From: Bhargavaea cecembensis
GTDB taxonomy: Bacteria; Bacillota; Bacilli; Bacillales_A; Planococcaceae
Length of the DNA: 64,000 bases
Reading direction: 5' to 3'
Assembly: GCF_001619585.1 (NCBI RefSeq)
Contig: NZ_LQNT01000013.1
Coordinates: forward strand, 124,001 to 188,000
Shown here: positions 10,000-20,615 of the stretch, in pieces
Position numbering within the stretch: position 1 is the first letter of the stretch
Layout of the letters: every line of letters begins with the position of its first letter
Notes under the pieces: model-generated
Told to the model about the DNA's origin: nothing
Databases searched by the model: none
Seen by the model: only the letters and a program-made list of their open reading frames with translations
Translations under genes and position numbers: made by a program

Positions 10000-10578
10000 A
10001 TGAGAAAAATGATGGGGCCTCTGCTGATTATTGTCGGGATTCTGGTCGTACTGGCCATTATCCTGGTGCCAAAGTACAATTCCTTCGTGAATCTGGAGGA
10101 AGATGTGAACCAGGCCTACAGCCAAATCGAAAACCAGCTGCAGCGCCGGATGGATCTGATACCGAACCTCGTGGAGACCGCCAAAGGTTATGCGGCGCAT
10201 GAAGAGGAAGTCTTCACGGACATCGCCGATGCGCGCTCACGGCTCGCAGGGGCGGGATCGCCCGAACAGCAGGCCAATGCCAACGAAGAACTCACCGGCG
10301 CGCTGAGCCGCCTGCTTGTCATTGCGGAAAATTATCCGGACCTGAAAGCGAACGAAAACTTCCGTCAGCTCATGGATGAACTGGCAGGGACAGAGAATCG
10401 GCTTGCAGTCGCAAGGATGGACTATAACGAAGCGGCCACCGAATTCAACCGGAATGTCCGGAGGTTCCCGGGCAATCTCGTCGCCGGCATCTTCGGTTTT
10501 GACCAGAAAGAATACTTCGAAGCGTCGGAAGCCGCCAAGGAAGCGCCGAAAGTCGACTTCGGGGAGTACGGTAACTGA
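10000..10578 (+). CDS. lemA: LemA family protein
   Basis: LemA-family protein of 192 residues with one N-terminal membrane helix (about residues 5-24) and a helical remainder. The conserved core runs NSFVNLEEDV...YSQIENQLQRRMDLIPNLV and later ENFRQLMDELAGTENRL, both diagnostic of LemA. Cellular role is poorly known; the family is commonly encoded beside TPM-domain proteins, as here, where the next gene starts inside its stop codon (TGATG). RBS AGAGGGG precedes ATG 10000. Confidence 0.9.
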   Translation: MRKMMGPLLIIVGILVVLAIILVPKYNSFVNLEEDVNQAYSQIENQLQRRMDLIPNLVETAKGYAAHEEEVFTDIADARSRLAGAGSPEQQANANEELTGALSRLLVIAENYPDLKANENFRQLMDELAGTENRLAVARMDYNEAATEFNRNVRRFPGNLVAGIFGFDQKEYFEASEAAKEAPKVDFGEYGN

Positions 10579-11393
10579 TGAAGCGGCTCGGCAGGACCCT
10601 TCTGTTCGTCCTGCTTCTCTTTGCCGGAACGCCCGCTCTGGCGGCGGAGCCGGACGTCCCGGAATCAACCGGCACATTTGTGCAGGACCATGCTCAGATT
10701 CTTACAGCCGATCAGACGTCTCAAATCGAATCGATGGCAACTCAGCTTGAGCAAGCGACGGGAGCACAGATTGTCATATTGACGATCCCGGATGCGATTG
10801 AGGTTCCGGAGATGTATGGTGTTGAAGCATTCCGGAAATTTGCAATTGGTTCTGAGGAAGATGACAATGGGGTACTGCTACTGGTATCCACTGTTCCGAA
10901 TTCCTCCGGTAACCGTGCTTTTGAAATAACGGTGGGTTATGGCCTTGAAGGGGCCCTGCCGGACGGTAAAGTCGGAAGGATCATTGATGAATATGGAGTT
11001 CCTTATCTCCGTGAGGAACAACCGGGCACGGCCATCGCGAACGTCTACCGCGTGCTCCATAACGAAGTGGCCCAGGAGTACAATTGGGACGGAACCGTCG
11101 AACAGCCGGAGCCCCAGGCGGGAACCGGAAACGGTGACGGCGGAGGCGGAATCAGTCCGATCGTCGCGATCATCATCATCTTCGTCCTCGTCAATATGTT
11201 CTTTGGCGGCGGAGGACGCGGAGGCGGCGGAGGTGGCCCCGGCGGAAGAAGGCGCGGGCGCCGATCGGTTGTATTCATCCCGGGCTCCTTCGGCGGCGGA
11301 GGCGGCTTCGGAGGCGGCGGTTTTGGCGGTGGCGGCGGCTTCGGCGGAGGCGGCGGATCCACCGGCGGAGGCGGCGCCGGCCGGGGCTGGTAA
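10578..11393 (+). CDS. Secreted/membrane TPM-domain protein with Gly-rich tail
   Basis: Protein of 271 residues: signal peptide (1-22, ending ALAAEP), TPM (Psb32/YgcG) domain about 30-165 (FVQDHAQILTADQTSQIE...GYGLEGALPDG), a transmembrane helix about 193-213 and a Gly/Arg-rich tail with repeated GGGGFGGGG blocks. TPM domains occur in photosystem repair and acid-phosphatase-like proteins, but activity here is unknown. The start overlaps the LemA stop, so the two are translated together and probably form one envelope complex (inference). The Gly-rich end is common in this family. Confidence 0.85.
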   Translation: MKRLGRTLLFVLLLFAGTPALAAEPDVPESTGTFVQDHAQILTADQTSQIESMATQLEQATGAQIVILTIPDAIEVPEMYGVEAFRKFAIGSEEDDNGVLLLVSTVPNSSGNRAFEITVGYGLEGALPDGKVGRIIDEYGVPYLREEQPGTAIANVYRVLHNEVAQEYNWDGTVEQPEPQAGTGNGDGGGGISPIVAIIIIFVLVNMFFGGGGRGGGGGGPGGRRRGRRSVVFIPGSFGGGGGFGGGGFGGGGGFGGGGGSTGGGGAGRGW

Positions 11394-11416
11394 CCTGAGA
11401 GGAAAGAAGGGTTTCA

Positions 11417-11647
11417 ATGAACGTCACACTGTATGTCGGCAACGACTGTCCGCTTTGCGACGAGGCGTTGCTTAATCTGAAACTTGCAGCCGAGGACCTC
11501 CCGCTTGATGTTGAAGTGGTCGACATCGGGCAGGATGACCAACTGCACGAAAAATATATGCTGATGATTCCGGTCCTGGAGAAGGACGGCGAAGTCCTCC
11601 TCTACGGAAACATCGGCTACGGCGATGTGATGGAAGCGCTCCTGTAG
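11417..11647 (+). CDS. Glutaredoxin-like thiol protein (DUF836 type)
   Basis: Small thioredoxin-fold protein, 76 residues. The N-terminal beta strand leads into Cys-Pro-Leu-Cys (about residues 12-15, NDCPLCDEA), the CXXC motif of glutaredoxin-like DUF836 proteins, and the cis-Pro region is MIPVLEKDGE. RBS GGAAAGAAGGG precedes the ATG. It lies between the TPM gene (23-base gap) and the cggR promoter; its stop codon lies within the terminator loop. Probably a cytosolic redox protein, but its partner is unknown. Confidence 0.8.
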   Translation: MNVTLYVGNDCPLCDEALLNLKLAAEDLPLDVEVVDIGQDDQLHEKYMLMIPVLEKDGEVLLYGNIGYGDVMEALL

Positions 11648-11659
11648 CGCTTCTTTTTT
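11633..11659 (+). terminator. Terminator overlapping the glutaredoxin-like gene stop
   Basis: GAAGCGC (11633-11639) pairs with GCGCTTC (11647-11653), followed by six Ts. The TAG stop (11645-11647) spans loop and right arm. It isolates the cggR promoter from upstream transcription. Confidence 0.85.
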
Positions 11660-11674
11660 ATTTGGATAAAAAGT

Positions 11675-11703
11675 TTGCAACTGTTCATTACGTGGAATAC
11701 AAT
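11675..11703 (+). promoter_or_regulatory. SigA promoter of the cggR-gapA glycolytic operon
   Basis: TTGCAA (11675-11680), 17-base spacer, TACAAT (11698-11703). The expected start of transcription, about 11710, is just before the CggR operator. Confidence 0.85.
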
Positions 11704-11713
11704 AAGTACGAAT

Positions 11714-11752
11714 CGGGACATAATATAGAACACCGGGACATAAAATGTCCCG
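11714..11752 (+). promoter_or_regulatory. CggR operator
   Basis: CGGGACAT occurs at 11714-11721 and again at 11734-11741, where it forms a perfect palindrome CGGGACATAAAATGTCCCG (11734-11752). The two direct copies are 20 bases apart, about two helical turns, which fits the tetrameric CggR that contacts two half-sites. The position just downstream of the start of transcription is the same as in B. subtilis. Confidence 0.85.
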
Positions 11753-11769
11753 ATGTGAGGAGGATGTCC

Positions 11770-12807
11770 ATGGATGCGGTTACGCAGTCATTGCTCAGTG
11801 TTCTCCCGGAAATGCCAGAGCTGCTGTCCGTGCGCTGCAGCATCCTGACTGCCATCAGGCAGGAAGGTCCCGTCGGCAGGCGTTCGCTTGTCGGACGGGA
11901 AGGCCTCAGCGAAAGGGAAGTGCGCGCAGTATGCGACCTTCTCCGGAAACAGGGGCTGATCACCGCGGAAACTTCGGGCATGAAAGTGACACCCGAAGGG
12001 GAAAGGGTGCTGGATTTGCTGCAGCCTGTGATTCGGCGGTGGACAGGACTTGAAGAATTGGGGACTGAACTATGCCGTAAATTGGGTATACAGAAGGTGA
12101 TGGTTGTTCCCGGCGGGGATGACGATGACCTGACGAAGCACAGGATGGCGAGAGCGGCATGCGGCCACATGGCCGGCGTCCTGCAAGGGGGCGCGGTTGT
12201 GGCCGTGACCGGCGGAAGCACCGTCGCGGCGGTTGCCGACGAGGCGGCGGCTGCCGGCCTGCCCGAAGGGATCCGATTTATCGCAGCACGGGGCGGCACC
12301 GGAGGCGATGTGAAATCGCAGGCCAATATGATTGCAGCCATGCTTGCTGCTGCGACAGCCGGCGATTGGACACCGCTCCATCTGCCCGAGACGCTTGCAG
12401 AAACCTCGATCGGGCCGCTTATGGAAGAGCCGTCGGTGATGGAAGCGATGGCCGTGTATGACCGGACGGACTGCATCGTCCATGGCATCGGTGATGCTAT
12501 TGAACTGGCACGCCGCCGGGGAGCCGATGAAGAGACCCTGGAAAAACTTGCTGCAGAAGGCGCGGCAGCCGAAGCGTTCGGTTACTATCTGGGCCGGGAT
12601 GGCTCGGTGATCCACCGACTTCGGACAATCGGGCTAAGCCGGAGCCAGATCGACCGCATTCCCCACCCGCTTGCCGTGGCAGGCGGAACAGAAAAGGCGT
12701 CACCGATACTCGCCTATATGAAACAGGCACCCGAAAGGACGGTCCTTGTGACCGACGAAGCGGCAGCCAGAGAAATGCTCCGCCTGTCAGGCGGGGAAAC
12801 GAAGTGA
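11770..12807 (+). CDS. cggR: Central glycolytic genes regulator CggR
   Basis: SorC/DeoR-family repressor of 345 residues (B. subtilis CggR 340). An N-terminal winged HTH (about 25-75) precedes a sugar-phosphate-binding domain (GGSTVAAVADE...AARGGTGGDVKSQAN). Family members bind fructose-1,6-bisphosphate as inducer. The start is ATG 11770, six bases after GTGAGGAGG; ATG 11764 abuts the ribosome-binding site. First gene of the six-gene glycolytic operon and repressor of it through the operator at 11714-11752. Confidence 0.93.
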   Translation: MDAVTQSLLSVLPEMPELLSVRCSILTAIRQEGPVGRRSLVGREGLSEREVRAVCDLLRKQGLITAETSGMKVTPEGERVLDLLQPVIRRWTGLEELGTELCRKLGIQKVMVVPGGDDDDLTKHRMARAACGHMAGVLQGGAVVAVTGGSTVAAVADEAAAAGLPEGIRFIAARGGTGGDVKSQANMIAAMLAAATAGDWTPLHLPETLAETSIGPLMEEPSVMEAMAVYDRTDCIVHGIGDAIELARRRGADEETLEKLAAEGAAAEAFGYYLGRDGSVIHRLRTIGLSRSQIDRIPHPLAVAGGTEKASPILAYMKQAPERTVLVTDEAAAREMLRLSGGETK

Positions 12808-12854
12808 ATGAAGGATACTAGCGAACGAATGATAAAAACCGGAGGGATTCAGAT

Positions 12855-13862
12855 ATGGCATTGAAAGTGGCAATCAACGGATTTGGGCGGATCGGACGCG
12901 TCGTCTTCCGCCAGGCTTGGGAAAACCCGGAACTCGATATCGTGGCGGTCAACGACCTGACGGATGCGGCGATGCTTGCACATCTCCTGAAGTATGACTC
13001 TGTGCATGGCATTTTTGACGCTGAAGTGAGCAGCGATGAAGAGCACCTGATTGTGGAAGGCAAGAAGATCCGCGTATTTGCAGAAAAAGACCCGGCAGCA
13101 CTTCCTTGGGGCGACCTCGGAATCGACGTTGTCCTTGAGTCGACAGGCGTCTTCCGCGACCGTGAGACTGCAGGCAAACACCTTGAAGCAGGCGCAAAGC
13201 GCGTTCTCCTTTCCGCACCGGGCAAGGGCGACATCAAGACACTCGTCATGGGCATCAACGAAAACGACTTTAATCCGGAAACGGACCAGATCGTCTCGAA
13301 CGCATCCTGCACGACGAACTGTCTGGCACCGGTCGTGAAAGTCCTCCACGAGAAATTCGGCGTGAAGAAAGGCCTTATGACGACTGTCCACTCGTACACG
13401 AACGACCAGCGCATCCTTGACCTCCCGCACAGCGACTACCGCCGTGCACGTGCAGCAGCCGAGTCGATGATTCCGACGACAACAGGTGCTGCGACAGCCG
13501 TTACAAAAGTGCTTCCTGAGCTAAAAGGCAAGCTGGACGGCATGGCCGTACGCGTACCGACACCGAACGTCTCCCTCGTTGACTTCACTGCACAGCTGGA
13601 ACAGCCGGCGACCCCGGAAGATGTGAACGCGGCGATGAAGGAAGCGGCGGAAGGCGAGCTGAAGGGCCTCCTGTTCGTATCCGACCTGCCGCTCGTCTCC
13701 AGTGACTACAACGGCGTGCCGGCTTCGTCCACGGTCGATTCGCTGTCGACGATGGCGATCGGCGACGATATGGTCAAAGTCATTAGCTGGTATGACAATG
13801 AAAGCGGCTATTCCGCCCGCTGCATCGACCTGATGGTCCACATGTCGAAGGCAGGAATCTGA
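12855..13862 (+). CDS. gapA: Glyceraldehyde-3-phosphate dehydrogenase GapA
   Basis: NAD-dependent glycolytic GAPDH, 335 residues. NAD-binding GFGRIGR near residues 8-14, catalytic Cys in [13 protein letters not shown] (about 150-160), and the conserved WYDNESGYS near the C-terminus. RBS GGAGGG precedes ATG 12855. Its location directly behind cggR identifies it as the glycolytic rather than gluconeogenic (GapB) form. Confidence 0.97.
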   Translation: MALKVAINGFGRIGRVVFRQAWENPELDIVAVNDLTDAAMLAHLLKYDSVHGIFDAEVSSDEEHLIVEGKKIRVFAEKDPAALPWGDLGIDVVLESTGVFRDRETAGKHLEAGAKRVLLSAPGKGDIKTLVMGINENDFNPETDQIVSNASCTTNCLAPVVKVLHEKFGVKKGLMTTVHSYTNDQRILDLPHSDYRRARAAAESMIPTTTGAATAVTKVLPELKGKLDGMAVRVPTPNVSLVDFTAQLEQPATPEDVNAAMKEAAEGELKGLLFVSDLPLVSSDYNGVPASSTVDSLSTMAIGDDMVKVISWYDNESGYSARCIDLMVHMSKAGI

Positions 13863-13954
13863 TAGCCTTCCCATAAAGAAACCACTATAATGGAATGGGG
13901 CTGGGAACGGACGCCCCGTTCCTTTTTACATACGGAGAATATGGAGGGGTATTC

Positions 13955-15139
13955 ATGATCCGAAAAAAATCCATCAATGATCTCGATGTCGCCGGCAAGC
14001 GCGTGTTTGTCCGCGTCGACTTCAACGTGCCGCTCGACGGCGGCCATATCACGGACGACACCCGGATCCGCGCCGCGCTGCCGACGATTGAGAAACTGGC
14101 CGATTCAGGTGCAAAAGTGATCCTGGCGAGCCACCTCGGCCGGCCAAAAGGGCAGGTCAATGAGGACATGCGTCTCGCTCCGGCGGGCAAGCGCCTGTCC
14201 GAACTGCTCGGCAGGGACGTCAGGGCTCTATCTGAATCCACGGGCGACGCTGTTAAGGAAGCGGTAGCATCGATGCAGGATGGCGACGTCATTCTTCTTG
14301 AAAACGTCCGCTTCCATGCAGGAGAAGAAAAGAACGATCCGGAACTGGCAAAGCAGTTTGCGGAGCTTGCGGACCTGTATGTGAACGACGCTTTCGGCGC
14401 CGCACACCGCGCGCATGCATCCACTGCCGGCATTGCAGAGCATCTTCCTGCAGCTTCAGGCCTGCTCATGGAAAAAGAGCTGGACGTGCTCGGCAAAGCA
14501 CTGGCAGAACCGGAGCGACCATTTACCGCCATCATCGGAGGTGCGAAGGTCAAGGATAAAATCGGTGTCATCGACCATCTCCTGGACAAGGTCGATCATC
14601 TGCTTCTCGGCGGCGGTCTTTCCTACACGTTCACAAAGGCCCAGGGCCATGACGTCGGAAACTCGCTTGTTGAGGAAGACAAGATCGACCTTGCAAAGTC
14701 ATTCATACAAAAGGCAGAGGAAAAAGGCGTGAAGCTCCATATCCCGACTGATGCGGTTGTGGCTTCCGAATTCAAGGCGGATGCGGAGACCAGGACCGTT
14801 CCGACCGATTCGATCCCTGAAGGCTGGATGGGACTTGATATCGGGCCGGAGACAGCAGCCGAGTATGCGGATGTCATCCGTCAGTCCAAGACCATCCTCT
14901 GGAACGGGCCGATGGGCGTATTCGAGATGGATGCATTTGCAGAAGGCACCAGGACAGTCGCCCAGGCGGTTGCCGAAACAGACGGATACACGATCATCGG
15001 CGGCGGGGACTCGGCGGCTGCCGTTGAGAAGTTTGATTTGGCAGACCGGATGGACCATGTGTCAACGGGCGGCGGGGCTTCCCTTGAGTTCATGGAAGGA
15101 AAAGACCTTCCGGGTGTTTCTGCCCTGGACGACAAGTAA
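13955..15139 (+). CDS. pgk: Phosphoglycerate kinase
   Basis: Pgk, 394 residues, the standard bacterial length. The N-terminal [12 protein letters not shown] substrate motif (about 19-30), LLENVRFH, and the C-terminal nucleotide-binding [14 protein letters not shown] with [10 protein letters not shown] are all present. The start is ATG 13955, eight bases after GGAGGGG; an upstream in-frame ATG at 13895 has no ribosome-binding site. Makes ATP and 3-phosphoglycerate from 1,3-bisphosphoglycerate. Confidence 0.97.
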   Translation: MIRKKSINDLDVAGKRVFVRVDFNVPLDGGHITDDTRIRAALPTIEKLADSGAKVILASHLGRPKGQVNEDMRLAPAGKRLSELLGRDVRALSESTGDAVKEAVASMQDGDVILLENVRFHAGEEKNDPELAKQFAELADLYVNDAFGAAHRAHASTAGIAEHLPAASGLLMEKELDVLGKALAEPERPFTAIIGGAKVKDKIGVIDHLLDKVDHLLLGGGLSYTFTKAQGHDVGNSLVEEDKIDLAKSFIQKAEEKGVKLHIPTDAVVASEFKADAETRTVPTDSIPEGWMGLDIGPETAAEYADVIRQSKTILWNGPMGVFEMDAFAEGTRTVAQAVAETDGYTIIGGGDSAAAVEKFDLADRMDHVSTGGGASLEFMEGKDLPGVSALDDK

Positions 15140-15165
15140 TCGGCAAAAAATTGGAGGGAACGGAT

Positions 15166-15919
15166 ATGCGAAAACCGATCATTGCAGGCAACTGGAAAAT
15201 GCACAAAACCCTCGGTGAAGCGGAATCGTTCTTTGACTCGGTCAAAGGAAAGCTGCCGGAGGCCGGTCAGGCTGAAACAGTAATCTGCGCACCGGCGCCT
15301 TTCCTGGCAAGTCTTGCAGGACGTGCCGGCGACGCGACGCCCGCAGTCGGCGCACAGACGATGCACGAAGAGGAAAAAGGTGCCTTTACCGGTGAAGTCA
15401 GCCCGGTGATGCTGACAGACCTGGGCGTCAGGTATGTCGTCATCGGCCACTCCGAGCGGCGCGAGTACTTTAACGAAACTGACCAGTCGGTCAACCGGAA
15501 GGTGAAGGCGGCGTTCGGCCACGGACTCGTTCCGATCATCTGTGTCGGCGAATCACTGGAAGAGCGCGAGTCTGGTAAGACGGCCGAGAAAATTTCCGGT
15601 CAGGTCCGGGCTGCGCTTGATGGCATCGGCGCGGAAAATGCAGCCGGGGCTGTGATCGCCTATGAACCGATCTGGGCGATCGGGACAGGGAAGACCGCGA
15701 CTTCCGAAATGGCGAATGAGGCATGCGGGGAAATCCGCAGCACGCTTGCTGATCTTTTTGGACAGGATACCGCAGAACAGATCCGGATCCAGTATGGCGG
15801 CAGCGTGAAGCCTGAGAACATTGAGGAACTTCTCGCACAGCCGGACATCGACGGCGCTTTGGTCGGAGGCGCGAGCCTGGAGCCGGAGTCGTTCATCGCA
15901 CTGGCGGAGGCGGCGGGCC

Positions 15920-15927
<8 letters not shown>
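15166..15927 (+). CDS. tpiA: Triosephosphate isomerase
   Basis: TIM-barrel isomerase of 253 residues. Begins [14 protein letters not shown] (Asn/Lys active site), has catalytic His in GHSERR and catalytic Glu in [12 protein letters not shown], and the phosphate-binding GGSV near the C-terminus. RBS GGAGGG precedes ATG 15166. Overlaps gpmI by eight bases. Confidence 0.97.
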
Positions 15928-18768
<2,841 letters not shown>

Positions 18769-18772
18769 TGAG

Positions 18773-18801
18773 AAGGACCGGCTGGCATGCCGGTCCTTTT
18801 T
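18773..18801 (+). terminator. Glycolytic operon terminator
   Basis: AAGGACCGGC (18773-18782), loop TGGCAT, GCCGGTCCTT (18789-18798), then Ts. It separates eno from the repeat array that follows. Confidence 0.88.
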
Positions 18802-18820
18802 CTATGGGTGGGAGAAGATT

Positions 18821-19416
18821 GGCGTGCCTGCTTGCAATAAGGAGTGCTCACTTGCAACATGGGGTGCTGACTTGCAATAAGGAGCGCCTGTTTGCTACAT
18901 AGGGTGACGAGTTGCACCAGGATTGCCGACTCGCAATATGGCATGCCCACTTGCCGCATGGCGCACGGACTTGCCACATGGCACATGAATTTGCCACATG
19001 GCACGCGAACTTGCCACATGGCATGCGAACTTGCCACATGGCATACGAACTTGCCACATGGCATACGAACTTGCCACATGGCACGCGAACTTGCCACATG
19101 GCACACGAACTTGCCACATGGCACACGAACCGCATAGCGCGCGAACTTGCCGCATGGCATGCCGACTTGCCTCATGGCATATGAACTTGCCACATGGCAC
19201 GCGAACTTGCCACATGGCATACGAACTTGCCACATGGCGCACGAACTTGCCGCATGGCATATGAACTTGCCACATGGCATACGAACTTGCCACATGGCAT
19301 ATGAACTTGCCACATGGCATATGAACTTGCCACATGGCGCACGAACTTGCCACATGGCACATGAATTTGCCACATGGCACGCGAACTTGCCGCATGTCGT
19401 GCCGACTTGCAACATG
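18821..19416. repeat. 20-bp tandem repeat array, about 30 units
   Basis: The gap between eno and secG is filled by a head-to-tail array with a 20-base period. The central consensus is GCRYRYGAAYTTGCCRCATG. Units from 18961 to 19396 are nearly identical; those at 18821-18940 are diverged, with TTGCAATAAGG-like cores, and one slip occurs at 19121-19156. The variable tetranucleotide is ATGC, ATAC, ACGC, ACAC, GCAC, ACAT or ATAT, always purine-pyrimidine-purine-pyrimidine. Each unit carries the interrupted palindrome TGCCA-CA-TGGCA. Because 20 is not a multiple of 3 and the unit lacks stops, several frames on both strands stay open, but none has a ribosome-binding site. Confidence 0.95.
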
Positions 19417-19467
19417 TCTCCTGAAGGGCGACATTCTACAACCTATTACAAAGTTTTCCCGAGATAG

Positions 19468-19496
19468 TTGTGGCGGCAGTCCCGCTTTGATAGAAT
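19468..19496 (+). promoter_or_regulatory. SigA promoter for secG
   Basis: TTGTGG (19468-19473), 17-base spacer, extended -10 TGA-TAGAAT (19488-19496), 34 bases before the secG ATG and just past the repeat array. Confidence 0.65.
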
Positions 19497-19530
19497 GGAT
19501 ATTGTTGAGAATGTTTCAGGAGGTGGAAAA

Positions 19531-19758
19531 ATGCATACACTGCTCATGACGCTGCTGCTGATCGTGTCGATCGCGCTGATTGTCGTCGTCCTGTTGCAAT
19601 CCGGGAAAAGTGCAGGTCTTTCCGGAGCCATCTCCGGTGGAGCGGAGCAATTGTTCGGCAAGCAGAAGGCGCGCGGTCTTGATCTCGTCTTTCATCGCGT
19701 GACGATCATTTTGTCGGTCCTTTTCTTCGTGCTTGCCATTGCCGTGACGAAGTTCTGA
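19531..19758 (+). CDS. secG: Preprotein translocase subunit SecG
   Basis: Small membrane protein of 75 residues with two transmembrane helices (about 3-22 and 52-73) around the conserved [18 protein letters not shown] loop. Accessory subunit of the SecYEG channel. The start is ATG 19531 after AGGAGGTGG. In Bacillales secG leads the est-rnr-smpB-ssrA cluster as here. Confidence 0.93.
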   Translation: MHTLLMTLLLIVSIALIVVVLLQSGKSAGLSGAISGGAEQLFGKQKARGLDLVFHRVTIILSVLFFVLAIAVTKF

Positions 19759-19770
19759 ATATAACCCATC

Positions 19771-19801
19771 CGCCCGGCCGCATGCGCGGTTGGGCGTTTT
19801 T
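19771..19801 (+). terminator. Terminator after secG
   Basis: CGCCCGGCCGC (19771-19781), loop ATGC, GCGGTTGGGCG (19786-19796) with two G-T pairs, then five Ts. It lies 21 bases before the esterase gene and may be partly read through. Confidence 0.75.
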
Positions 19802-19821
19802 ACATAGGAGGCGAAACCATC

Positions 19822-20577
19822 ATGAAAAAAGTGAAATTGACCCCTCCAAAGCCGTTCTTCTTTAAACATGGACCGAGGGCAGTCCTGCTCCTGCACGGTT
19901 TCCGCGGAAGCTCGGCGGATGTCCGCATGCTTGGGCGGTTCCTTGAAAAGCATGATTACACATGCATGGCTCCGCACTATTCAGGTCATGGTGTTGAGCC
20001 GGAGGAATTGCTAAAAACCGGGCCGGCAGACTGGTGGGCTGATGTAGAGGCCGCATACGCTTGCCTAAAAGAGGAAGGCTACGAAGAAATCGCAGTGGTC
20101 GGATTGTCGCTCGGAGGTGTGTTCACGCTCAAATTAGGGTATAACTATCCCGTAAAAGGGCTTGTATCCATGTGTGCACCCATGGTCATGAAAACCACGG
20201 ACATCATGTTCGAGGGTGTGCTTCAATATGCGGCGGAATTCAAAAAGTATGAAGGAAAAGAACCGGACCGGATCGAAGAGGAAGTGGAAGAGATCCGTGA
20301 ACGGGGAATGGCTTCGCTTCCGGAGTTGAGGGACTTTGTCCACGACGTCCGGGACCACGTCGAAGAGGTGTATGCACCTGTCTTCGTGGTCCAGGCTGAG
20401 CAGGACAGGGTCATTGATCCGAAGTCGGCCGACATCATCTATGAAACCGTCGGATCCCCTGAGAAGAAAATCAAAAAGTATCCGGAGTCGGGCCACGTTA
20501 TCACGCTCGGACCGGAAAAGGAACAGCTCCACCGGGATATACTCGCATTTCTGGAAACACTGGATTGGAGCGAATAA
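19822..20577 (+). CDS. est: Carboxylesterase (Est/YvaK type)
   Basis: Alpha/beta-hydrolase of 251 residues. Oxyanion-hole HGF near residues 26-28 (LLHGFRGSS), nucleophile Ser in GLSLGG, Asp in [10 protein letters not shown] and His in ESGHVITL complete the triad. Matches the Geobacillus Est30/B. subtilis YvaK carboxylesterase that always sits between secG and rnr. The natural ester substrate is unknown. Confidence 0.92.
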   Translation: MKKVKLTPPKPFFFKHGPRAVLLLHGFRGSSADVRMLGRFLEKHDYTCMAPHYSGHGVEPEELLKTGPADWWADVEAAYACLKEEGYEEIAVVGLSLGGVFTLKLGYNYPVKGLVSMCAPMVMKTTDIMFEGVLQYAAEFKKYEGKEPDRIEEEVEEIRERGMASLPELRDFVHDVRDHVEEVYAPVFVVQAEQDRVIDPKSADIIYETVGSPEKKIKKYPESGHVITLGPEKEQLHRDILAFLETLDWSE

Positions 20578-20615
20578 ATCGCCGGAGGAAGACAGGCCAT
20601 CGCAGGAGGGATATT

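Noticed and set aside
18821-19416. CRISPR array
   Set aside because: The units are directly adjacent, without unique spacers, and no cas gene is in the window.
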